Of a DNA stretch of 5,069 nucleotides, positions 1 to 5,069 are shown piece after piece. Below the pieces are notes generated by a model. The model ran no database searches, was not told the origin of the DNA, and was given only the letters and a program-made list of their open reading frames with translations. The DNA is taken from NCBI GenBank assembly GCA_903899795.1, contig CAIUKX010000156.1:1-5069 (forward strand), written 5' to 3'. A program made the translations under genes and the position numbers. The first letter of the stretch is position 1; every line of letters begins with the position of its first letter. The stretch is from an uncultured Flavobacteriales bacterium. Lineage in GTDB: Bacteria > Bacteroidota > Bacteroidia > Flavobacteriales_D > Crocinitomicaceae.

Positions 1-1314
1 AAGCAAGCCAAAATTCCTGAAGTAAACACACATTTGAATATTAAAGGTGTTTCCAGATCACACCGATATGATATTGATAATCACTTTCCTTCTTTTGAAG
101 CATATCTTGATGTTGCATCAGGCGAATTCGACGGTAATCCTGAAACAATTGAAATTGCCACATTACAGGCGAAAAACAAACACATTGAAATCCATAGCTA
201 CAATCTAAAAAACCAAACAATCACTCGCAATGTCAAAACGACTGGACAGCGAATGAATGGAAAATGGGATAAAATTGCGATGGGAAATATTATAAGTGAT
301 AATGAAAGTGATGAAATTGTAGTCTACAGTCATGATACGCGATGCATTAATGTGGTTTTATCCAACGGCTCAATTCCAATCATGTATTATCCGAACCGAA
401 AAATCGTGGATATTACCGTCACAAACATGGATCACCAACCCGGAGATGAAATTATTGCAATCGATCAAAACGGTCAAATTTCCATTTATCATTTCCAAAA
501 AGATAATTTGGTGGAGGAAAAAATATACAATCAATATTTACCTGAATTTACCGTTGTAAATCCTTTCAGCATTGCAGTCGGAAATTTAGATAATAACTTT
601 ACCAATGGATTAGAAATTGTAGTGGTTGATAACAATCCCAATCAAAAAGAAAATATTCACGTTTTCAATTACTCTCAACAAACGAATAAACTTCTGAACC
701 AAATTGTATCTTTTTCCGGAACCAAAGATGCTTATAGTTGCTGGAACGGATTAGCTGTCGGAGATTTCAATAAAGACGGGCGTGATGAAATGATTCTTCA
801 CCGAGAATTCGATGGAGATTTTTTTCATTTTTCATTCGAGAACGGGAAGCTGGTCAACACATCCAAGGAATATTATCCGGAAAATTGGAAATTAGGAACC
901 ATCTGCTCCATTCCTGAATCCAACGGAGATTTGTTTCTGAGTATTCGAAATTACGACGGCGATTTTTTTATTTATGAAACGACTCATCCGGCCGTAAAGC
1001 AAAACACAAAAAAGTATACTTCCGGTATAAATTCTTCTGTTTTTATAACCGAAACTCCAGATACATTCTACGATCAGCCAGGACTTATTCCATTTGAAAT
1101 ACAATTCAAAAAAGAACTTCATTTTTCAATTCATGAACCAAAATCAATTCAAGTCAATTTAATCAATCCTTTGGGAGAAAACACACCAATCTTATCGAGT
1201 ACCGTTCATGATAATTTCTCTATTCCAATTGACGAATATATCAAAGATTGTGAAACTTGTTTTTTAGAAATAAACATCAATAACAATATTCAACGCATTC
1301 AACTCGACAGATGA
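1..1314 (+). CDS. FG-GAP/VCBS-like beta-propeller protein, 5' end outside the window
   Basis: The reading frame is open from base 1, so the gene very likely begins upstream; the TTG at 34 is only the first possible start inside the window. The 437 visible residues (numbered from base 1) contain about six repeats at roughly 36-68, 90-121, 135-165, 189-224, 249-278 and 297-326. Each has a hydrophobic-x-G-D/N-x-D type loop followed by an acidic residue and a run of aliphatic residues. The clearest is AVGDFNKDGRDEMIL (252-266), a calcium-loop FG-GAP/VCBS signature. Such repeats form beta-propellers in exported or surface proteins. The tail (about 372-437) is a separate beta-rich segment that resembles a degenerate T9SS type A sorting domain, with a CETC motif at 417-420. 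The stop overlaps the next start (ATGA), so the genes are translationally coupled. The fold is well supported; ligand, enzymatic role and any N-terminal domains are unknown. Confidence 0.8.
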   Translation, partial: KQAKIPEVNTHLNIKGVSRSHRYDIDNHFPSFEAYLDVASGEFDGNPETIEIATLQAKNKHIEIHSYNLKNQTITRNVKTTGQRMNGKWDKIAMGNIISDNESDEIVVYSHDTRCINVVLSNGSIPIMYYPNRKIVDITVTNMDHQPGDEIIAIDQNGQISIYHFQKDNLVEEKIYNQYLPEFTVVNPFSIAVGNLDNNFTNGLEIVVVDNNPNQKENIHVFNYSQQTNKLLNQIVSFSGTKDAYSCWNGLAVGDFNKDGRDEMILHREFDGDFFHFSFENGKLVNTSKEYYPENWKLGTICSIPESNGDLFLSIRNYDGDFFIYETTHPAVKQNTKKYTSGINSSVFITETPDTFYDQPGLIPFEIQFKKELHFSIHEPKSIQVNLINPLGENTPILSSTVHDNFSIPIDEYIKDCETCFLEININNNIQRIQLDR

Positions 1315-1955
1315 TTTCCAGTGTTTTTATCTATTTAATTCCCTCAGCGTTTATATCTTTTTTGGCTTTTTTTCTTTCAGCGAGACAGACAAAAAAATTG
1401 GATTCGGGATCCAAAGCAGCACTTTTTGATAATTACTTGTTCATCCGAAAAATTTCATCCGGTTCACTTTTAGTTGTCCTGTCTATTTTTGGAATTTGTT
1501 CCTTGTACTTTGAATTAATGCAGTTGGTCATCCCTTTCATGATTGTAATGATTCTGATGTCAATTAGTTTATCCACTATCTCCTACCGACGCATCAAAAA
1601 ATCGAATTTGCCAGAAGAATATCTCAAGAATTCACGGAAGAATAAAATTTTTCTTTTCTCAGTCATCTTTATTATCCTTTCATTTTATCTGTTTTCTGTT
1701 TATCGACAAGTTACAAACGAACCTCATCTTGAAATAAAAGCTTATAAAGAACTGGAAGACAAACACTACAAGAAAGCTATTCGAATCTACGATCAGCTTT
1801 TGAAAGAAAACAATACCAATGTCGACAATTTGGTAAACAGAGCTTATTGTCGCTATAGCATTGGTGATCACAAAGGAGCTGTTAATGATTGGAAAAAAGC
1901 TCAAAAGCTGGGAAGTAAAGTAGCGAAAGAAAACTTAAAAATGTTTGCGAATTGA
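1311..1955 (+). CDS. Four-helix membrane protein with C-terminal TPR
   Basis: This 214-residue protein starts at an ATG that overlaps the preceding stop codon, which fixes the start and implies coupling. No Shine-Dalgarno is visible, as is usual in Bacteroidota. Four hydrophobic segments lie at about 4-23, 50-69, 71-90 and 112-131, with basic stretches such as RRIKK (93-97) between them that suggest cytoplasmic loops. Residues about 141-212 form tetratricopeptide-like helices: AYKELEDKHYKKAIRIYDQLL, then a unit containing NRAYCRYSIGDHKGAVNDWKKA with the usual small and aromatic positions. TPR units bind protein partners, so this is probably a membrane-anchored scaffold or assembly factor. If the N-terminus is cytoplasmic, four helices put the TPR in the cytoplasm as well. 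The position between an exported propeller protein and another small membrane protein suggests joint work at the envelope. I do not recognise a named family; the topology and the TPR call are confident, the function is not. Confidence 0.85.
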   Translation: MISSVFIYLIPSAFISFLAFFLSARQTKKLDSGSKAALFDNYLFIRKISSGSLLVVLSIFGICSLYFELMQLVIPFMIVMILMSISLSTISYRRIKKSNLPEEYLKNSRKNKIFLFSVIFIILSFYLFSVYRQVTNEPHLEIKAYKELEDKHYKKAIRIYDQLLKENNTNVDNLVNRAYCRYSIGDHKGAVNDWKKAQKLGSKVAKENLKMFAN

Positions 1956-2410
1956 GAAAAGAATGGTTTGAATATCAATATGGCTACGTCAACATCGATG
2001 ATGAAAACATCTATTTGACGAATACAGGAAATTGGTCTGAAACTCTCGAACTAAAAGAGAAAGAAAAGAAAATTGAATCAGGAACAACTTTAAATAAAAT
2101 GTTGATTATTCTGTTTATCATTCTCGTTATTATCGCTTCACTATTCATCTTCTTGAGAAAACTAATGAGCTCATCGTTCACAATTTCAGGAATTCTAATT
2201 GGAATCCCATTGATTGGCTACCAGATTTACATGCATTTCAAAACAGAACTTGGTCCATCTTACAAAATTTCTCTTCATAAAATCACAGCAATAAAACTGA
2301 ACGGTGGAAATGCTACTTTACATTTTTTGAATGCTGATAATGTAGCTGATTCTGTTGAACTGGAAAATATCACTGAAAAAGGAATTGAAATTTTGAGACA
2401 TCTCATTTAA
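1952..2410 (+). CDS. Small two-helix membrane protein, PH-like (DUF304/YcxB-type) architecture
   Basis: This 152-residue protein begins at TTG 1952, which overlaps the upstream stop (TTGA). The next in-frame ATG corresponds to residue 50, inside the first membrane helix, so TTG is the only sensible start. Residues 1-35 look beta-stranded (YGYVNIDDENIYLTNTGNW). Two transmembrane segments follow at about 49-68 and 75-95. The C-terminal part has strands at about 103-136 (YKISLHKITAIKLNGGNATLHFLNADNVADSVEL) and a final helix at about 139-151. A strand-hairpin-strands-helix order is what small bacterial membrane PH-like proteins of the DUF304/YcxB type show, with the two helices inserted in the fold. 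That assignment rests on pattern only and has no diagnostic catalytic motif. It is the last member of the overlapping three-gene unit. The role is unknown. Confidence 0.75.
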   Translation: MRKEWFEYQYGYVNIDDENIYLTNTGNWSETLELKEKEKKIESGTTLNKMLIILFIILVIIASLFIFLRKLMSSSFTISGILIGIPLIGYQIYMHFKTELGPSYKISLHKITAIKLNGGNATLHFLNADNVADSVELENITEKGIEILRHLI

Positions 2411-2432
2411 ACCTCTTCTCCTAAAATCTAAC

Positions 2433-2440
2433 TATATTTG
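2433..2440 (+). promoter_or_regulatory. Putative -7 promoter box (TAnnTTTG) at the start of yhhQ
   Basis: TATATTTG matches the Bacteroidota -7 consensus TAnnTTTG exactly. No TTG or TTTG -33 element is seen 17-23 bases upstream; the nearest TTG, at 2393-2395, is about 37 bases away. If used, transcription would begin near 2446-2448, after the TTG at 2438 and about 12 bases before the in-frame GTG at 2459. A chance match in A/T-rich DNA is possible. Confidence 0.35.
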
Positions 2441-3133
2441 GCTTCTATAAGACAGAATGTGTTCAAATCAAGGAAAGATATCGTTTTTATTGTCCTAGCA
2501 GGAATATTTATCACCAATGCTGTGGTTGCTGAACTCATCGGTGGTAAATTGATCCAATTGGGCGGATTTACGTTCAGCATTGGAATTCTTCCTTGGCCCG
2601 TCGTCTTTTTGACTACTGATTTAATCAATGAGTACTTCGGAAAAATAGGGGTTCGTCGATTGACATTTCTGACAGCTATCTTAATCAGCTACGCGTTTGT
2701 CGTATTGATGCTGGGAATGAACATTCCAGCTACTTCTTTTTCCCCTGTCGATGATCGTGAATTTAACGCGGTTTTCGGACAAAGTATGTGGATTATTGTC
2801 GGAAGTATAACCGCATTTATTCTTTCCCAGCTGTTGGATGTCTATATTTTCGGAGAATTCAAAAAACGGACGGGTGATAATCACATCTGGCTCAGAGCAA
2901 CAGGCTCAACCGTTATTTCTCAACTGATCGATACCTTTGTCGTACTCGGTATTGCTTTTTACCTTCCCGGAAAAATTACGGGAACACAATATCTTACAAT
3001 GGGAGTCACCGGCTATTTTGCAAAACTATTTATTGCTGTAGGACTTACACCTTTTATTTACCTTGGACATTTTTATATTAAAAGATATATTGGATCAGCT
3101 TTCAATTCATCAGATCAAGAAATTGATTCTTAA
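2438..3133 (+). CDS. yhhQ: Queuosine precursor transporter, YhhQ family (DUF165/VUT)
   Basis: This is an inner-membrane carrier of the YhhQ/QPTR family, which takes up queuosine precursors (preQ0 and preQ1 in the E. coli protein) for modification of GUN-anticodon tRNAs. The 231 residues match the family's usual length. Six hydrophobic segments lie at about 14-34, 46-66, 75-95, 113-135, 158-178 and 190-212. Family hallmarks are visible: PWPVVFLTTDLINEYFGK (52-69), SQLLDVYIF (130-138), and WLRATGSTVISQLIDTF (151-167), with conserved acidic and asparagine residues in the membrane. The start is uncertain. An in-frame stop at 2429 leaves TTG 2438 as the longest choice, but GTG 2459 (giving MFKSRKDIV) is equally possible and is favoured if the -7 box at 2433 is real. 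No queuosine synthesis gene and no preQ1 riboswitch is seen beside it, so the neighbours do not inform its role. It lies 27 bases after the preceding gene and may be co-transcribed with it. Confidence 0.92.
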   Translation: MASIRQNVFKSRKDIVFIVLAGIFITNAVVAELIGGKLIQLGGFTFSIGILPWPVVFLTTDLINEYFGKIGVRRLTFLTAILISYAFVVLMLGMNIPATSFSPVDDREFNAVFGQSMWIIVGSITAFILSQLLDVYIFGEFKKRTGDNHIWLRATGSTVISQLIDTFVVLGIAFYLPGKITGTQYLTMGVTGYFAKLFIAVGLTPFIYLGHFYIKRYIGSAFNSSDQEIDS

Positions 3134-3147
3134 ATCTCAATATCAAT

Positions 3148-3193
3148 AAAAAAACGGGAAAACCATAAACCATGTGGAGGTTGATTTTCCCGC
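3148..3193. terminator. Intrinsic-terminator-like hairpin downstream of yhhQ, T-tract on the minus strand
   Basis: CGGGAAAA (3155-3162) pairs perfectly with TTTTCCCG (3185-3192), and a short inner stem AACC/GGTT (3168-3171 with 3179-3182) is possible. On the plus strand, 15 bases after the yhhQ stop begins a run of seven A before the stem, and no T-run follows it. Read on the minus strand, the stem is followed by seven U and gains extra pairs (a G-U at 3163/3184, then C-G and A-U, plus an outer G-U at 3193/3154). It may end yhhQ transcripts, but its form is that of a minus-strand terminator. Confidence 0.6.
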
Positions 3194-3557
3194 TCTAAAC
3201 CTAAGTCATTGACCGTACAAGTCTATACTATAATCAATTATCACTAAAAGGTTACATATCTAAATGTTTTTTCACACTTGGTTTATCTTACATTAATAAA
3301 CTATTTTAGATAATCTGTAAATAAGCCTTTGAAAATTCATCTTATATTTAGTTTGATACTAATTAATAAGTTAAAACGCCTATTATCAATACTTTGTAAA
3401 AATCGTTTTAGTTAACTGTTTCATTCATATTATTCTGGTTAATTTGTGTAAAATTTAACTCATTATTTTTATTTCGTTAAATACAATATTAACCTATTTA
3501 ATACATAAATCTTGTAGGTATTTTTGTACTCATAAACTATTACTTTACTCTATACAA
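3193..3557. other. A/T-rich intergenic region without a recognisable gene
   Basis: About 365 bases lie between the hairpin and the next start codon. I found no tRNA, no riboswitch consensus and no credible protein-coding frame on either strand; the two minus-strand ATG frames I translated are only 11 and 15 codons. A weak 8-base inverted repeat (TATCTAAA at 3257-3264, TTTAGATA at 3305-3312) is present but is of the kind expected by chance in such A/T-rich DNA. The right end holds the promoter-like element described separately. The length leaves room for upstream regulation of the adhesin gene or for a small RNA, but neither can be shown here. Confidence 0.6.
3519..3526 (+). promoter_or_regulatory. 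Putative -7 promoter box (TAnnTTTG) of the adhesin gene
   Basis: TATTTTTG matches the Bacteroidota -7 consensus TAnnTTTG exactly and lies 31 bases before the ATG at 3558, which predicts a leader of about 25 bases. The -33 element is weak: TTTA at 3497-3500, one mismatch from TTTG, stands 18 bases upstream, within the accepted 17-23 spacing. Position and spacing make this the best promoter candidate in the window. Confidence 0.55.
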
Positions 3558-5069
3558 ATGGACAGAAAAAAATCACTAAAAAGGTGCTTTTACCTTTTTA
3601 TAGCATATACTACGCTATTTTCCAGTAATCAATTAAATGCCCAAGTAACCAACACAGAAGGATTTGAAGGAACTACATTTGTTCCAACAGGTTGGTTAAA
3701 TCTAAACGTTTCAGGAGGAAATAACTGGACACGTGAAACTGCCGGAGAATTCCCTACACAAGCCCCACATTCAGGAGTTGCTGAGGCAAAGTTCAATTCC
3801 TGGGATGTTTCAGGTGGAGTTCAGGCGCTGATTACTCCTGCCTATGATTTGAGTAACATCGGTTCAAATACAGCTACTGTAAGTTTTTGGATGTACCGAG
3901 ACAATGGTTACAACGGAGTTGCTGATAAAGTTGATGTTTACATCAATACAACTGCAGTTTTGGCAGGAGCAACTTCATTAGGAACTGTCAACAGAAATAT
4001 GGCTTTGGCACCCATAGAAACCGTAGCAGGTTGGCATCAATACTCATTCAATATTCCAGGGACTTTTAATGGTTTATCCAATTATTTGATCTTTCAAGGA
4101 ACTAGTGCTTATGGTAACAACATCTATCTAGATGATATTACCTGGATATCTTATCCACCGGCATGTACAGGAACTCCAACCCCTGGAAATACAATTGCCT
4201 CCGTTCCGATGGAATGTCCGGGTGTACCTTTTACATTATCTCTTCAAAACACAACAGCAGGTGGTGGAGTAACTTATCAGTGGCAATCCTCACTTAACAA
4301 TACTACTTTTTCAAATATTAATGGTGAAACATTGGCAACACTCACAATTTCACAATCTATCGCAACCTACTACAGATGTATCGTAACTTGCTCTTCAGCA
4401 ACAGGAACATCTACTTCTGTTCAAGTTGGAGTTAATCCGTTTTTCAATTGTTACTGTACACTTGCAGCAACAAGTACTCCTGATACTGATATAGGAAATG
4501 TAACACTTGGAACTTTAAATAACGGAACTGCAACTCCAACTGTAAACAATTCAACAGCAAATGGAATCTATACAGACTATACTGCGATTACAGCTCCGAA
4601 TATTTCAATCGGAACTGCAACACCAATCAGCTTAAGTCAAATAACTTCCGGAGCGACTTTCTATGGGGCTTGGTTCAATGTTTTCATAGATTACAACCAC
4701 AATGGTGTCTTTGATCTCCCTGCTGAACGTGCCTTTACTTCCACTGTACTTACAGATGAAAACAACCCAACGCAAACTGGAAATGTAATTGTACCCGCTA
4801 CAGCCCTAACAGGACAAACAAGAATGAGAATCAGATTAACAGAAAGCGGAGATACTACTGATGCTGCTTGCGGAACTTTCGGTTACGGTGAAGTAGAAGA
4901 TTACATGGTCAATATTATTTGTCCTACGATCACTGCACCTGTTGGAATCGGAGCATCAACATGCGCTAATCATTCCGCAACTATTTCCGCAACACCCGGA
5001 CTTACAGGAAGTACCTTAACTTGGTATTCAGCAGCAACCGGAGGTACTGTTCTAGCTACAACTACTTCC
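3558..5069 (+). CDS. Large exported modular adhesin-like protein (Ig-like, GEVED), 3' end outside the window
   Basis: The frame stays open for 504 codons to the right edge. The ATG at 3558 is followed directly by a signal peptide: basic start MDRKKSLKR, hydrophobic core FYLFIAYTTLF, and a likely cleavage after residue 28 (LNA|Q). Residues about 34-197 (EGFEG...WLNLN to NNIYLDDITW) resemble the choice-of-anchor J / cleaved-adhesin jelly roll. Residues about 203-292 form an Ig-like domain with the core YQWQSS and YYRCIVTC. Residues about 298-455 are a GEVED domain with a calcium-type loop DYNHNGVFD (378-386) and the diagnostic GYGEVEDY (442-449). A second Ig-like domain starts near 455, with LTWYSAATGG (487-496) as in repeated Bacteroidota surface modules. 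Such proteins are typically T9SS cargo that carry a C-terminal sorting domain, which cannot be seen here. A role in adhesion or as a cell-surface or secreted protein is inferred from architecture; no protease or glycosidase motif is visible in this part. Confidence 0.88.
   Translation, partial: MDRKKSLKRCFYLFIAYTTLFSSNQLNAQVTNTEGFEGTTFVPTGWLNLNVSGGNNWTRETAGEFPTQAPHSGVAEAKFNSWDVSGGVQALITPAYDLSNIGSNTATVSFWMYRDNGYNGVADKVDVYINTTAVLAGATSLGTVNRNMALAPIETVAGWHQYSFNIPGTFNGLSNYLIFQGTSAYGNNIYLDDITWISYPPACTGTPTPGNTIASVPMECPGVPFTLSLQNTTAGGGVTYQWQSSLNNTTFSNINGETLATLTISQSIATYYRCIVTCSSATGTSTSVQVGVNPFFNCYCTLAATSTPDTDIGNVTLGTLNNGTATPTVNNSTANGIYTDYTAITAPNISIGTATPISLSQITSGATFYGAWFNVFIDYNHNGVFDLPAERAFTSTVLTDENNPTQTGNVIVPATALTGQTRMRIRLTESGDTTDAACGTFGYGEVEDYMVNIICPTITAPVGIGASTCANHSATISATPGLTGSTLTWYSAATGGTVLATTTS

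Noticed and set aside
34..36. TTG at 34 as the true start of the propeller gene
   Set aside because: The frame is open through base 1, no signal peptide follows this codon although the fold is typical of exported proteins, and a repeat-like segment begins almost at once; a start upstream of the window is more likely.
892..1122. Minus-strand open frame inside the propeller gene
   Set aside because: It lies wholly within a well-supported plus-strand gene, has no own promoter-like box or recognisable domain, and is a shadow of the coding frame. The other short frames at 332-559, 1680-1904, 2428-2628 and 2681-2884 were dropped for the same reason.
2411..2458. Possible preQ1 riboswitch upstream of yhhQ
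   Set aside because: The gap is under 50 bases and shows no preQ1-I type stem-loop with its A-rich tail, and no pairing that could form the pseudoknot.
3257..3312. Inverted repeat TATCTAAA / TTTAGATA as an operator or stem
   Set aside because: Only 8 pairs, nearly all A/T, with a 40-base loop in very A/T-rich DNA; mismatches flank both ends, so chance is a sufficient explanation.
4524..4626. Near-identical 16-base copies (GGAACTGCAACTCCAA at 4524 and GGAACTGCAACACCAA at 4611)
   Set aside because: Both encode a short GTATP segment within the GEVED domain; the surrounding sequence does not repeat, so this is low-complexity coding similarity rather than a mobile or tandem repeat.
1..5069. Mobile element, CRISPR array, prophage or defence system
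   Set aside because: No transposase, integrase, regularly spaced direct repeats or terminal inverted repeats were seen, and the genes do not resemble known defence families.

Overview
The window looks like a chromosomal segment from a member of the Bacteroidota, most likely Flavobacteriales. The evidence is low G+C with strongly A/T-rich intergenic DNA, start sites without clear Shine-Dalgarno sequences, TAnnTTTG-type -7 promoter elements, and a large modular surface protein with a choice-of-anchor J-like domain, Ig-like domains and a GEVED domain, as is common in gliding or type IX secretion (T9SS) bacteria. Genus-level assignment is not possible from this sequence alone.

Layout. Positions 1-2410 hold three tightly packed plus-strand genes whose stop and start codons overlap (ATGA at 1311-1314, TTGA at 1952-1955), so they almost certainly share one transcript. 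The first is the 3' part of a gene for a secreted-type FG-GAP/VCBS beta-propeller protein that runs in from the left edge. The second encodes a four-helix membrane protein with a C-terminal TPR tail. The third encodes a small two-helix membrane protein whose soluble parts resemble a PH-like (DUF304/YcxB-type) fold interrupted by the membrane hairpin. None has a function I can name; together they look like an envelope-associated unit with one exported partner and two inner-membrane partners.

Positions 2438-3133 encode a recognisable YhhQ-family queuosine-precursor transporter. It may be read through from the upstream genes or from its own promoter, because a perfect TAnnTTTG box sits at the very start of its reading frame. 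It is followed by a strong hairpin (3155-3192) whose only T-tract lies on the minus strand.

Positions 3193-3557 are an A/T-rich gene-free stretch that ends in a promoter-like box 32 bases before the next gene. Position 3558 to the right edge encodes the N-terminal 504 residues of a large exported modular adhesin-like protein (signal peptide, anchor-J-like jelly roll, Ig-like domain, GEVED domain, start of another Ig-like domain). Its C-terminus, where a T9SS sorting domain would be expected, lies outside the window.

No rRNA, tRNA, CRISPR array, insertion sequence or integrase is visible. The best candidates for something undescribed are the propeller/TPR/split-PH operon and the apparently reversed terminator downstream of yhhQ.
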